Source: Phalacrocorax aristotelis (taxonomy: Eukaryota; Chordata; Aves; Suliformes; Phalacrocoracidae). From it: a stretch of DNA of 64,000 nt. The DNA is taken from contig NC_134279.1 of the NCBI RefSeq assembly GCF_949628215.1, positions 12,320,041-12,384,040 of the forward strand, read 5' to 3'. The notes beneath the pieces were generated by a model. The model saw nothing but the letters and a program-made list of their open reading frames with translations. It did not search any database and was not told where the DNA came from. Of this stretch, positions 27,501 through 41,600 are shown in pieces; position 1 is the first letter of the stretch, and the number at the start of each line of letters is the position of its first letter. The translations under genes were made by a program, and so were the position numbers.

Positions 27501-30500
27501 AATTAATTTTAAGTGCGGCTCCTACCTAAGCATTGTTCCATGCCTGATGCCAAAACACTGCAACTGGAAGCAGTGTTTTCCTTATTGAACATGGCACCCT
27601 GCAGGCAAGATAACAAGAAACCTCGGCCCCGTTTTAGGTGTCAAAAGACCTAAAAAAAGGTGATGGAACAAAAAAAATAGCATTTTGAGTTCTGTTGAGC
27701 AAAGGCTGGTTAAATGGTAACTCACTTCACTGCTACTGTCTCAACACAGTGAATTAAGGAGAGGAACATTCACGTGTGCCATTGGGACAAACTGGACTAG
27801 TAAGGAACTGGAGTACATAAAAGGAGGTGATGAAAGGCCTCAGTTTACTTTGACAGGGGTATTACATCTTATTACAAAGATTTTTTTTCTTGCCCTTTTT
27901 TTTTGTATTCAAAAGCAAGGCTAAAACAGCCCATATATCCTGCTACGGAGATCTCTAAAAATTCATGCACAATTGGTGTGTGATTACAAGTAATCTCATT
28001 AAGAAGTGGATAGACAAGGGTACTGACTTCAGTTTAAATCTAGAACCCAAAACCTTACAGAGGTGCAGCTGAGCAGCACTTCACACCTAGTCTTCATGTA
28101 TTTGAGTCACAGATAAATAGGAGTTGCCAAACATTCCTGGATTCAGTTTCTCCAGTGAATAGTGAAGAATCCTATTTGGATGCTACTTGTGGGACAATAA
28201 TGAAGACTGCAAAGGAAAAGAAAGCATTCAGAGACAGAGAACTACAGGACATTTCTTGCTGGGGCATAAACCACAGTGTTTGGCAGACTTGATGTTCACA
28301 AACCTACTTAGAGGACCAACTCCACAGCAGAGGTCTTCTCCTGATAGATGTCCTCTCTGTGACTCCCTGTTGAGTTACAAGAAAAGTTATCAGACTCACC
28401 AGGCAAAGTAAACTTGGAAGGTGTATGCGTACTCTGTTCTCTCTCACTATCACTTCTTTCTTTCCCGGTTCATTAATTCTGCATATATAAACCCAAACTG
28501 ATTTTTGTCTATTACACTGACATACCAAGGCCCATCTAATAATCTGTTCTCTTTTGCTCTTCTGAAGCCTGTATCATTATCACTTTTCCCCACATTATCC
28601 TTATTTCAGATAATTTTCTAAGCAGCAGTTTTTATCTTTTCTCTTCCCAGATCCACTTCAGTCCTCTCTTTTTATCTGTATGGGTATTTTCAACATTTTG
28701 CAGCTAACTATCTGCTCCAAAATAGTAATATGCTGCTCCTGCTCTTCCACAGACGCTAAGGACGACTGGACTAAGCGATGATTCCTGCAGCTCTGCTAGC
28801 TACAGGACTTTTTGATCATTACCCTTTACTTGTCATTGCCTAATGGCAGAGTTCTCATGCAGGATAATTTTTGAATTACGTTTTCATTTAAGAAATGCTG
28901 CATCAAGTGCATCAAGCGGCTTATCAAAGATCATGTGCATTGCGTGCAGCTCATACGCTTTGCCAACTGATATTTAGTTCTGTTTGAAAAGAGAAGTGCC
29001 CACCACACACAGGCCCCACACACCTGCAGGTGTATTTATCCCACCCGCACTCTGACCCAGATGGAGTTTTGCTGTGCTGGGATCAGGGAGCTGGCGCCAG
29101 TCGCTGACACTCTAATGTGGAGCAGCAGTGAAGTAGAACAGAGCTGATGCGAAAAAAAAAAAATTTAAACCCCCCCGTCCGTTTAGATACTTTAGGCCTA
29201 CTCCAGTGCTTTGACCCAAATAACCTGATCTGCAAATAGCAAATAACATCTCCTGTGTTCTAAATCAAAGGGGAAAAATAAGCTATTTGGGTCAGAGCAT
29301 GCAAAAAAAAAAAAGGCCTACCCAAAAGACTAGTCTCTCCCAGACACTGGGGTGTGCATATCTCGTGGATCTTTTTAATTTGCAATTTTCCCAAGGCTCC
29401 AGACAGATGTGTCAAACAGAGCTGAACACTAAAAACATTACCTAAAGCCACAGTGATTTTTAATATCTTCTATTAATATATTTGTTTTAAATACAACATT
29501 CTGTAAAACTAGCACGGCATACTAGATGGTCTAAAGCATGTGGATGAAGGATTAAAAATAAAACCTTCAGCTTTATCTTGCAGTTTCCACCCCATAGATT
29601 ACTTTGGTGTTCACTTAGTATAATGACACTGTCTCTTTCCAAAGTGATCAGAAACATCCTGACTTCTCTCCAAATCCAGCTCCTGTTCACTCTGGTGCAT
29701 TACTCATCACCCCCAAAGGAGTTTTTGAGGCTGTCCACAAGGGACGGTATTCAGAACGAAGAGCTTACAAGCATATTGCTTCAGTAGAATACAATCATTT
29801 ATAAATTTCCTATTCATTAAGTTCTACATTCCCAAGAAACTTTAATACTAAATTTACACTCAGTTCCGAGGACTCAGCTGGATCTGTATCATAACTTATA
29901 ATGGCACAGTGAGGAAATACCACATTACTATAAACAGGTGGAAAACTTCCTCAGAAACAACCAAAACTGAAAGCAGCCACCAATTATGTTTTTTGAAGAA
30001 TCCATTTGTATTTTTGTCCAACTTGGGAGCCATTTGCAAGAGGAAAATAATGGGTCTGGTTATACCCAGAGATGGAAATCATCTTTGAAGAGTTCCTGTT
30101 TTGTACTAATTCTACTTTGTACACATCATTTGGGACTATTACAAAGGTTGCATAATTTCAGCATATGCAAATGTAATATAGCAAAAGAAATATATACTTT
30201 AAAACATTTGTTTGAATCTTATTTGCTCCATTATTATAATTCAGGGTGTTCACAGAGATAAATGGCAGCAAGGATCCTTGTACATCCCAGAAACTGCTTT
30301 TATCTAGTCTCCTGTTATTCTATTCAGGAGGAAAGACTGGGCTGGATAAGAGTCATTTGGAGGACTGAAGAGCTTGAAAATTTATCTGTAAGTAAGCAGC
30401 TTTTTCTGGGGGGGCAGCAGTCAGAGAGATGTGTAGGGGATTCACCAAGGCTGAGAAATACACAAGTGGCTGGTCCAGGAAAGTCACTTCACAAAGATTA

Positions 30501-33500
30501 TAGTTTTCCCAGTGAACTGACTCGGACAAACATTACAGCCATCCAAGCCTTCTCAATTAAAGCCACTTGGGGGGCTCCTGCTCCCATCACAGGCCTGCCA
30601 AAAATCTGGTTTCTCTAACCTGTGATTAACTAGGTCTTAGAGTGATCCTCCTGAAGTAGATGTGATTTATTAAAAGACCAGCTGACTGAAGCAGCCAGTC
30701 TAGATATCAGTGCAATATATGCCTGCAAAAGCTGTTATAAAAAGGTGGTTCAAACAGCCTGGTCTCTTGTGACATGACAGTCATCATACACCCCCACAAA
30801 GAACCCAAGCTTCACAGTGCCAGGACCAGGAGCAGGACCCCGGTCCCTGCTCTCCAGACATGTCTCCTGCAGAATAAAAGATGCCTTTGAGCCCCTTTGA
30901 ATATTCATTGGATGCCTGAAGAAATGCAGGCCTAGCAGTGCTTCCCGGAGTGCCTTTTTAAAGTACCCATGGCATATAACACTGTGGCAGGAACAATTTC
31001 TACTGACGACATCCTTTTTCCCCCTGCATCTGAAAAGCAGCGTGTCACACATTTTAAATAAGAGAATTCTACATACTAACTCGCTGTTTCCTTAAATATA
31101 AAAGACTAAGACTATTTAGAGCAAGTCCTTAAAATTGAAAATAACAGCATGAAAAACATCACACCTGGTTGCTTAAATAGGATGAGAAAATTATGTTGCC
31201 TGCATACGTATATCTCTATAGTTATTTTAATCATCATAACATTATTTACTGTTTAGAGTACACATTGCAAGAGAAATGCAGGAAATTTTTTAGATCTCAT
31301 TCTGGATTTTCATAATTATCTCTTAGCAGCTAAAAGTATTATATTCCCCCGCCCAAACTATTATCTGAATGTCAATTCACTGACAAAAGACCCAAAGGTA
31401 CCAGAGGTATTTCAATCACTGAAATAATTCAAAGCCAGAAGATTAAAATAATTCAAAGCCAGCTAACACTTACAGAGGTTTGCCCACTTATATGCACAAA
31501 AACATCTTTGTAAATCACTGAATAAAGTTTGTAGTGATGGATATGCAAAAATAGAAACAGATTTCAGAAGACAAGGATATAAGGCAGCATGATCTGCTAT
31601 CTGTGGACCTAACATTTCCATTAATTACTAGGCAAAAATCAGGACTGATCAGAATTCATATTACATGCCTAGTATGAAGAAAAAAAAATCAATAGTTAAT
31701 AATCTGTTATATTTTGTAGTACTAGGAATGTAACTTTCTGTCTTGATATTCTGCAGTATACAGAATGTAAATAACTTAGGACAATCTCTTCTGGGTTTTA
31801 TTCTTGCATCTGTAACACTGTATTTTCTCAGCAATGTGCATTTTTAAGTATTTTTGCACATGGGTATACATGCAGAAGTGGATCTTGCAATGACTACTGA
31901 AGTTAAAATTGCATAACATTTCACATATATAAAACTGCTTTCAGACACCCGTATAGTACCGAGTTTTACTTTTGGAGATTACGCATTTTATAGAAAAAAA
32001 GCAGCCTTTAATTAATATTTAATTTTAAATATGAGTTGAAGTCCTACTGAAGAGCTGAACTTCAATGCAGTTCTGCCTGTGATGGGACTTAAGCATGTTT
32101 TCAAATATTTTCCTAATTGGAGCTTTAAACTCATGATTTAAATCAACTCTCTAATGAATGCAGTCCCTTGGATTTTTTTCATTGCTGAGTTTCAGTGGTC
32201 TGTGGAAATACTTAGCCATCTATTCCTCTTGTGATATTTGGTGCCCTTGAGCAAAGTACCATTCGTGAACCAGTTCCTTCAGACTGTAAAATGGATAGCA
32301 TAGGAAGTATAAATTTTTCCATAGTATCTCCATCACTATTCAGCAGATAGCTATTCAGCTCCCAGCTTCATTGTACTAAGCAAATACAATAAAAGACAGC
32401 TTCTTTCAGGAAGGAACAAGATAGAGGAAAGAAAGAAAGCGTTATAATCTCTGTTTTTACAAAATAATTTCAATGGAATTTATGAAAATCTGTTCCTTCC
32501 CCTCTTCCTTGGGAGGTATCAAAAATACCTTGGAAGTATGCTGAGAGAAGAAAAATGTGACTTTTTTTTCCTAAAAAGCAAACGAGTTACACTTGGAAAG
32601 CCTTCAAGTGCTTCTGCAAGATCTGTCCCAAGCTTGACCATTCAGGACACACACAGCCTAGTTAGAAAGTAAATCCAAGTATCCTAAGTTTTGCTTCATT
32701 GCTTTTCTGACAAGACCTTCCCCTCCTGGTTCTTTTCCTCATAGCTAAATATATATGAGTTTGCTCTATAAAAGGACTGTGAAGTGCACAAAACAGTAGA
32801 GTAATCCTTAGGAACACAATACAGTGCCTGCACATTAGCAGACAGCAAAAGAAAATCACTTATAAAATGTTGTATTTCAGTTAAAACAAAAGACAAAACC
32901 AAAAATAAAAAACAGAAAAGGTCAGATGCAGTAATTTTGCCATGAAGAGAGCCATGTGTTTATTCATTCGCCCCTCACTGACAAATGGCATGACTGGTTT
33001 TGCCCAAACTTGCCATTAAAATTCAGCCCCGGGTAGACAACAAGCAGAGGATTTTCAGTCTGAATGGTGAAGGTTTCCGAGACTAAAGAGCAACTAAGAA
33101 AAGTTGTTATGCAACCAGAACAACAGCAGGTCATGACCAGAACACTGCTACGATAATAAACATTTATTTAAATGCATCTCCAAGGAGAAGATTAAAATAT
33201 GCATGAAAATCTCGTCTAGGTTTTACAGGCAAGAGCTCCTCTGACTTACCACTTAAGTACCATTTAGATCAAAAACGTATAGGTTTCCTTGTTCTTCTCC
33301 AGACTTCCAAGGTGTGCTGTGTAGGGGGGGGAACACTAGCAACATATACATATCTGGAGTGGAACATAACTAAAACCAAATACTAAATACTAAAGGCTGT
33401 ACCTTTAAAACTATAATTCTCGTATTTCCCTTAAAATACCAGTAGAGCAACTAGATGGAAAAAAATGGGTTAATTCTTTTTTTTTCCCCCTACTGTTTTA

Positions 33501-33910
33501 TGAAAGTAGTGAAAACATGGCACAGGCCTTTTATTTCACTTTTGGTTCATATTGCCTTTAAGATTTGATTACAGGTAAGGACCATAATTTCTGATACGTG
33601 TTTCTGTGTGTTAGTATGTAAACAGTACATGATATTAACTGCTTGCAAGAGTAGCCAATTGCAAAAAAAATAAGAGTTTTCTGCCTTTCCTTTCTGCACA
33701 AAAATGAGACAGCTCAGAGAGACAGGCCACCCGAGTCTGGCAAACAAGCCACTTCATCCTCTCCCAGTGGAGAGCAGAAGGGAGTTTTGTGGAGAGAGAA
33801 CAACTGTGTGGAATCAATACTTCTCACCCTAATAATATATACCAGAAACCTGCACACACAACTATGTGTGTTTATATATACAAGCATATACATATTCTGC
33901 TTGCTTTCCT
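21591..33910. other. Long AT-rich noncoding stretch, no gene recognised
   Basis: About 12 kb contains no recognisable gene or repeat family. Visible features are paired A-tracts (22729-22758), a purine tract (about 25006-25057), a T-rich stretch near 27880-27904, a 10-base palindrome CTGGCGCCAG (29091-29100), an A-run near 29152-29163, and a tandem duplication of a roughly 18-base block at 31421-31438 and 31445-31462. The segment at about 26690-27090 looks like a possible conserved noncoding element. Open frames in the stretch are short or lack domain-like content. Confidence 0.55.
22729..22758. repeat. Paired A-tracts
   Basis: An A15 tract and an A12 tract are separated by GGC. This could be a retrocopy tail, but no matching retrotransposed body is recognised upstream. 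Confidence 0.75.
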
Positions 33911-34010
33911 GTGTGTGTGTATATATAGCTGAAGACATATGAATGAGTGTGTGTATATATATATATATAGGAAATCATACATACATCTTGAGAGAGAGAG
34001 AGAGAGAGGG
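33911..34010. repeat. Compound microsatellite (GT)n(AT)n ... (GT)n(AT)n ... (GA)n
   Basis: Two GT-then-AT tracts lie at about 33911-33927 and 33947-33968, followed by a GA tract at about 33990-34009. The parts are separated by 20 or so non-repetitive bases. They are likely length-polymorphic. Short Tyr/Ile/Arg/Glu-rich open frames over them are translation artefacts. Confidence 0.9.
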
Positions 34011-34611
34011 AGAAGGGAAAACAAGTTAAATAGTCAAAGTAATTCTCAGTGCCTTTTTACTAGAATGAAATGCCTAGCAAATATTTCAGGAACATTCCAG
34101 TATCCTATTATCATCTCTAAAAATGTAAAATAAACTTTTTCTCATTAAAATGTGTGATCTGAGAAGTGCATTCATTTGTTAATTTTTAAAATAATTAATG
34201 CTCTCAGGACTTTTTCCAGATTCACATTATTCCATATAATTTAGTATTTCACCCAAATAAAAAACAGTGAGATTGCAATATTTTGTTTCCATGCACAGCA
34301 CCTTTTCCCAGGGTAGGATTTTTTTTTCCCCAGGGTGTAGACAGTAATATTCTCTCATCCAGTGTTTGCTGAAATTAATTAACAATATATAGAATGGAAA
34401 ATTACAGAATTTAGATGAAAGCCATTCATTAACTGTGCAAAGCTTTAAATTTAGGGGAAGATAAATGATTACCAAAACAGAATAACAATTAAACTAAGCA
34501 GTAAACATACTTGCACTGTATTTATTCACGTTGTCATTGTTATATTTACAGCCATTATTAATTATAGTTCTCATTGAGCTGAAGAAGTCCCTAAATCTAT
34601 CACCTCTCTTG
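34011..34611. other. AT-rich noncoding stretch before the CR1
   Basis: No gene is recognised. The bases just left of 34612 (about 34575-34611) could be divergent CR1 sequence, but the match is not clear by eye. Confidence 0.5.
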
Positions 34612-34620
34612 GTATGGTTG

Positions 34621-35574
34621 AGGTGGATCGAGAGCTGGCTAAATGGCAGAGCTCAGAGGGTCATGATCAATGGCACAGAGCCTGGTTGGAGGCCCATAAC
34701 TAGTGGTGTTCACCAGGGGTCTGTACTGGGTCCAGTCCTGTTCAACATATTCATCAATGACCTGGACAGGGTGTACCCTCAGCAAGTTCGCTGATGATAC
34801 AAAAGTGGGAGGAGTGGCTGATACACCAAAGGCTGTGCTGTCATCCAACGAGCCCTGGACAGGCTGGAGAGCTGGGCTGAAGGGGAACTGAATGAAATTC
34901 AACAAGAGTAAGTGCAAGGTCCTGCACCTGGGGAGGAACACCCCCATGCACCAGTACAGGCTGGGGGCTGAACCACTGGAAAGCAGCTCTGCTGAGAAGG
35001 ACCCGGGAGTGCTGGTGGACAGCAAGGTAACCACGAGCCAGCAGTGTGCCCTTGTGGCCAAGAAGGCCAACACTATCCTGGGCTGCATTAAAAGAAGCGT
35101 GGCCAGGAAGGCGAAGGAGCCTATCCTCCCCCTCTACTCTGCCCTAGTGATGCCACTTCTGGAGTACAGCACCCAGTTTTGGGCCCCCCAGTTTAAGGAC
35201 AGGGAGCTGCTTAAGCAAGTTCAGCAGAGAGCTACCAAGATGATCAGGCGACTGGAGCATCTCCCTTATGAGGAAAGGCCAAGAGACCTGCATCTGTCCA
35301 GCCTGGAGAACACTGAGGGGGGATCTCATCAATACCTATAAATATCTGAAGGGTGGGTGTCAAGAGGATGGGGCCAGACTCTTTTCAGGGGTGCCCAAAG
35401 ACAGGACAAGGGGCAATGGGCACACGTTGGAACACAGGCAGTTCCACCTGAATATGAGGAAAGATTACTTTGAGGGTGCTGGAGCGGGGCACAGGCTGCC
35501 CAGAGAAGGTGTGGAATCTCCTTCCCTGAATATATTCAAAACCTGCCTGGACATGGTCCTGTGCCCCCTGCTCT
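34621..35574 (+). pseudogene. CR1 ORF2 remnant (reverse transcriptase, C-terminal part)
   Basis: In an intact element ORF2 encodes an endonuclease and a reverse transcriptase that copies the RNA at the target site. Here only the late RT fingers/palm and the C-terminal region remain. The frame beginning near 34621 reads RWIESWLNG, then [10 protein letters not shown] (preceded by His where the family usually has Pro) and INDLD. A frameshift near 34770 leads to FADD at 34787-34798, the RT catalytic Asp pair. Two roughly compensating shifts follow near 34835 and 34887, with a TGA at 34889-34891. The frame then continues through [22 protein letters not shown] and EYSTQFWAP until a fourth shift near 35312. 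After that, [20 protein letters not shown] and GVESPSL appear. It cannot make a working protein. Confidence 0.95.
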
Positions 35575-35647
35575 GGTTGTGCCTGCTCAAGCAGGGGGGC
35601 TGGACAAGACAATCTCCAGAGGTCCCTTCCAAACCCTACAATCCTGT

Positions 35648-35663
35648 GATTCTGTGATTCTGT
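35648..35663 (+). repeat. CR1 terminal octamer repeats
   Basis: Two tandem TGATTCTG-type units mark the 3' terminus of the CR1. In this family the terminal octamers are involved in priming of reverse transcription. They fix the right edge and the orientation of the element. Confidence 0.9.
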
Positions 35664-38600
35664 CAGAAGACTGCAGACGGAGAAGAGGAATTTTCCCCTT
35701 GGTGATTTTATAGAGACATTTTTACGATAAGTTATCCAAGTTCCACCTAAAGCTTTGAGTTGTACTGCAAAACAAATTCTTTCTTAAATTGTGATTGATT
35801 CTATTACCCTTTTTATTTTTTTAATAATTTGGAATAAGATTAGCAGATAATTGGATTAAAAAAATTTTTATAGGAATACTATTTGTTAAAAAATAGACAT
35901 TGGACTTGCTCAAAGTATTCTAGCTTGCATTTTCATAAAAAAGAAATATCTGTCCGTGGATAGATTTTTCTTTTAAATAGATGATTTTCACTAACTGCAG
36001 AAAAAAAAATTACATCCCATTAAATCAATTATGCAGACCAAACTTGGAATTTTTTTGCCATTCTGGTATTCTGCTATGATGCCTTATGGGTGCTGCAAAT
36101 CTGGAACCTCATTTTTCTGATCTGTCATCTTGGCTGGACTCCCAGTTTATTGGCATATTGCCTCATGCACAAGGACAGCTATTCTCCATCACGCAGGTGA
36201 GTTTCCATTATGTAATTTCCTGCGATCAGCAGTTGGATTTGTAATACACTGGGAACTAAACATAGTTTTCTGTATAAATATAAACCCTTTTTTCCCGGAC
36301 ATTTCTCCTGCAAATTGTCTTCCTTAAAATTCAGTTTGTGTGCCCTTGTCAGGGTTATATGTTAATCTTTTCTGTCCAGATATTCTTGCCCTTTCTATCC
36401 TTTGCATTAATGCACCATAATCACCAGGAAAGGTAAACACTGACTCTGAGACATCTGGACAATTTGCAGGAACAGGTTTTCTGGAATTTGGAAGTGTGAA
36501 TGGATTTAATACAACAAAAGAAACTCAAGCTACTTGATCGCAATAGCTCTGTCTAAGTCTAAATTTAATATGCAGGCTACAAGTGAAAAATCAGTTACTG
36601 AGAAATTTTCTAGGAATTTTATGAAACAGCTGAAAATGTACCAAACAATGGTAGTACATATAGTCACTATTTACTTTATGCTACTACTTCTATTTCTGGA
36701 AGCTATTCACACTGGTATTTCTGAAATGTGAAGCGCCTTTGAGAAGTACTACTATTACAAGATATGAAGGACCTAAATCATCTTGTCTCAGTAATTTTCA
36801 AGTAAATTGGAAATAAAAGCAGCAAAATAAATGCGAGTAGACCGATGTGTGATAAAGAATCAAGCCCAACATTTTACACAGAGATATCTACATGGGCAGA
36901 TACCAAAACATAAATAAAGGCTAAAATATTTAGGAGTTACTTTGAGAAATATTTGCACTGATATTTAATCACCTGACAATAAATTATATATATAAATGGT
37001 CTACGTATTTATTGCGTACATCGCTTTAATGCTTACAAACATATCTCATTGCTGTGATTTGTGCTGCTTGTCTTCCAATCCGAAGGCATTCTGTTTGAAT
37101 TTGTGGAAGTATTGCTTATCTGTCTAAGATGCTTGCTTTATTCCACAGTTGTTTTTAAGTATACAGTTACTGCAGGCCAACTCAAAATACATAATTAAAA
37201 AGGTGCAGATTAACCACTCACTTCCTTCCACTTAATTGATGCTCATCAAAGTTATTCTTTAATGACCAGAGATAACATGATGTGAATGAAATATGAACTA
37301 TGGGTACAGAAACGAATTTGCATACAGTACAACACCTATTGTACAGATACCATTCTATACTAGAGATGTTGTTATGCATGTGACGGACCTATTTCATCTC
37401 ATATTTATGTAAATAGTATTTTACACTGATGTCTAGGACGATGCAGATTCACTAGACTATATCTTTACATCCTTGCAGATTCACTTAGCAAATTTGTTTT
37501 GGACATTTGAGAAAATGAAATTAGTGAGTTAAGAGAAAATTACTTTCATATGCTAATAGTTAGACAAGCCTATTGTGCAAATGGTAGTCTTTCATTTTGA
37601 TGTTAGCATTTTTTCCGATTTCTTTGCTCAAGCTACTGCACAGGATTCAAGGCTGTCTCCATGGGTGCTGAGGCTGTGCAGTACAGGGACCATTGCAGAG
37701 CACACGGTGTCTGTATTGAGAGGTGGGGCTACAGCAACCTGCTTCTGCGGACAAGTCGATCCTGCTGTTTATGTCACAAGTGTCACAATGCATGCATAAA
37801 TAGAAGAAAATTTAAATAAAGGAACCATTCCAACCATCCTGCCTGGGACCATACCAGAGTAGGAAGCAGCTGAGAAGGGAGGACCTATCTCTAAGGGCAT
37901 GGCTATGTCAAGGAAAGATGAATATTAATTCCCAGCCTTGAACTGATTTGAGCTAGTGAGTCTAAAAGGCTTATCAAAAAACCCCAAACTGGCCAGCTAT
38001 TAGGAAAAAAGTCCATAGGCATATCCATTTGAGTGTAGAGGCACATGTGATAAAAGTCCTGCTCCTGGTACTAGCATTGGCTTGAGCTGACCAACCCAGC
38101 AAGTGCAGACCAATGCCAAAACCTGTCCTTTCATCATTTTCAGATTCTTCGAGATAAATGCTATCACAGCATGAATAGCCAGGGTAGTTATCTCGGAAAT
38201 ATGATAAGCTTTTTTAAAAATTCCTTCCAACACCTTGTTTGCAAAGAGGGGCAGGGGGCAGATTTGGTTCCAGAAGTGTCACACAGGAGTGTCACACCTC
38301 AAGAGAAGAGGCTCTGCCCAGGTTTTCTGGGGAGCTCTTCCATCCCACAGCACCTCATTGATCTAGCTGTGGTTAATCTAGCACCCAGACCAGAAGCAAT
38401 ACAGCTGGATGAGTGTGGTTCAGGGCTGGAGCTAGTTACTGCAAAGCTTCTGTGTCATGCTGCACTGCGTAGCGTAAACACGCCCTCAGTCTCTGTGATT
38501 AGGTCTGGCCCGTTTGGCATGAGGAGTTCAATGTGTTGAACCTGACCCCTTTATATCCCTGGGTGCTGTCTCATTGTCAGGGCAATGTCTTCAACTGGCT

Positions 38601-41600
38601 GCTGTTTCACTTCTTAGCTCAATGAGCGCAAGCCTCAAGATGCTCTCGGCTTCAGGCACATATGAACAGCCTTGCAACTAGTTTCTGCAAGCTCTGCTAT
38701 CATGTGAAGATTAACATCTGAGCAAATAATCACAAAGCCAAAAGTGGCCATTTTCTCAATACCACATCTGTCAGGATGAAATTCTGATCCTTTGTGCTTT
38801 GTGTGTGCTTTGATTGCCTAGGGAACTGGCATGCTAATTTCTGCTCAGAGGTTATAATACTGAAAGTCTGTTTTTTGTTTAACAGTCAATCTTAACTCTT
38901 GGGCTGACACTTTTCCTGGAGTTTCCAACAGGATCATGTAATTATGTTTTGTAAGTGAAGGGCACACTTACGTCCTAAAAAAAGAAGATGTAAGCATGCT
39001 ACTTTGTCAATCAAGCAGTAATTTCACATTTAAAAAAAACCTATTAATTTAAAACAACTCAAAACAGCTACAAGAGTAGGAAGGATTATTTACTTGTTAA
39101 AGGCAGCTATGCTCAGTTATGGAAAAATAGATAAGGACCAGATCAAATTTTAATTATTTTGTTTGATTTTTCCCTTGCCACAATGAGAGGGGGAAAAAAA
39201 TAATTCAACAAGCAACATTCAACAATCAAGCTACTCAAAAGGAAGCAGAACAGAAGTACTGGATTCACAAGCTGTTGATTTTGACTTCATCTTATCCAGC
39301 AGTTCAGAATTATATTTGCAGCCCCTCAGGTGATTTCTAGGCTGACCTTGATCCATCTGACTAACTACTAGGCTGTACAGTGCAATACTGTATCAACTAC
39401 AATCTCAATGATTATTCTGATATTTAGGACTGAATTCTAACCTACAGTACACACCAAAGTAAATATAGTAACATCAACCCACCCACTCCCTCTTTCATGG
39501 GTTCCTGGTATCCCTCCTTCTAGTTTTCCCTGCCCTAATAACCAAGTATGCAAGTACAGCTAGAGTCAACATCCCATTTCTCTTTGCACATAAGCCTTCT
39601 GTATAGAAAGGACTTCCATTAAATCTCGTTTTCCCCCAGGCCAATCTATCTGTTTCTTCCACCTTATGCTGAAAGCACCTGGTTTTTTGGTTACTGTCCC
39701 AGGCACTAGAGACCATCCCTTTCCTTTGGATCTCTCTAGCTCCACGTGCCAAGAAACACTCAAAGAGCTACATCATCATAGCTATTTCCATCAACTCTTT
39801 AGAGATAAAGACCTATTGCAGAAGCCACAACCACTGTCATAATTATCCCCTGTTTAGAAGGTAAGCTATACTGTGCACAAAGGCAAAATGCACAGGAGAG
39901 TTTGGGAGGACACCTCATTTCAAGGTTCTCCTTCTCATCATGAGACACAATGCAGGAGAGTGCTGTGTGAGTGCAGTTTGGAGAGATCCACTGATGATAC
40001 TGCTTACCCCATTTCTCCTCTTTGGTCATTCCTTATCGTCAAACATATATAAACTAATCCCACTACTCTGACGCTTCTGTCATGTTTGGGGCATAAGTTA
40101 CCACGTTCAAATCTCTAGGAATAACAAAGAACCACATACTTCCTGTGATTTTTTTTTTTCTCTTAATAACTTTCTGCATAGCCTTACTTGTCTTCCTTTG
40201 ACTGGGATTTCTATTGCTATTAATGGTGAGTTGGCTAATAGAAGTGTTCTCTCTGTTGCCTTTTTACTTTCTGCAAAGCTGCATGGGGACCCAGCTGTAG
40301 ACCAGAGTGTCCCATAGGCGAGAGAAGAATAACAACTTTATCTATACAAGCTAATCACCAAAAACTTTCAGAGGACTTGATAATTTCTGCTGCTAATTAA
40401 ACCACCTCTCATGTCTTTCTTCCTGCACGCCCAGAGACACATTTTTAGAGCCTGCCTGCTGCAGATGCACATAATCTGAAAAAGCTGAAAGATCCTATTT
40501 GCCTTTCTTCAGTCTTCATTTCAGGGTCTCTATCTGCAATTGCTCCCACCTAGAAAGGCTGGAGCCACACTGCAGATATTCATTGGCACAGCGCAAATTA
40601 AGTTTTTATACCTGGAATCAGACTGTTCTTTTGTGGACAAAGTTGAACACAATTGCTAAAGGAGAGTGGTAGAGAGAAAATTATTTGCACCTTCCACTGA
40701 AGTGCTGGTAAAAATAGATCACCTCACTGAAGAAAAAAATGCTATTTCTTGTTTACTTATTATGAGTTAAACTCAACAGGACAAAAATGAACAGTTCATT
40801 TAATACTGTTGATATTCAATAAAAAGCATAACAAAGGTAAATTGTTCAGATGGTTTCAAGCTTGTGAGAGATCTCTGAACTCTTTAAAACTACAAATTTC
40901 ACTAGAGTAAGGATCCCAGAGATCTTTATTTGGATTACTTGATGTTACCTAGATAACCCAATTTTTTTTTTTAAAGGAAGCTATATTTAGAAATTGAATA
41001 AAACCCATATTTATTCATTACTATCTCTAGTAAACAAGGAAACTAAAGCCTATGTCAGATAGTTCTAAGCCTATTCTGTCATGTCAGGTGTCCCACTGCT
41101 ATCGATAGCCAAGTTTTACAAAAAGGTCAGACCTCAGAGAAATTTACTTCTGATGAATTTGTCTGCCTTATAATAGAATTCATTAATTTGGTAATTACTT
41201 GATATAACACCAAAAAAAGTTCCTGTCTGAAGGAGAGGCTGGATATATTAAAACCACCCCAAATAATTCCTCACTGTAACACTCTCTTCTTCACTTCTTG
41301 TAAAGCCTGTCAAAGCTTACAACACAATTCTCAACAAGAAATTTTTGTTATACAGTTGATCAGTTCTAATATTATGAGAAAAATCTGATTCCATGTCATA
41401 CAGATGTAGCTATTCAAATACATATCACAGGAAAGCAAAACAACTGCCTCTTCTGCTGCGCCGAGAAAAACCGCATACTTGGTTGGGAGCATGTTTTTGC
41501 TATTTTCTGGCCTGAGGCCTCAAGTGGTTGTCAGCAACCCAGGGAGTGATACGTACAGCATGTAAAAGCTTGTGCCCAGCCAGCAGCTGGATGTCTACGT

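Larger units (their letters stand above)
34612..35663 (+). mobile_element. CR1 LINE, 5'-truncated copy
   Basis: This is about 1.05 kb of the 3' part of a CR1 non-LTR retrotransposon, including the end of ORF2 and a short 3' UTR. Full CR1 elements are about 4.5 kb, so most of the element is absent; such 5' truncation is normal for CR1 copies made by target-primed reverse transcription. The 3' end carries the diagnostic AGAGGTCCCTTCCAA block followed by two ATTCTGTG-type octamers. The element is clearly GC-richer than its AT-rich surroundings. No target-site duplication is obvious, as usual for CR1. This family, together with the LTR family at 44 kb, is the main basis for calling the host a bird. 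Confidence 0.97.

Noticed and set aside
34639..35088. 149-residue minus-strand open frame
   Set aside because: It is antisense to the CR1 ORF2 remnant, and the GC-rich LINE sequence keeps several frames open.
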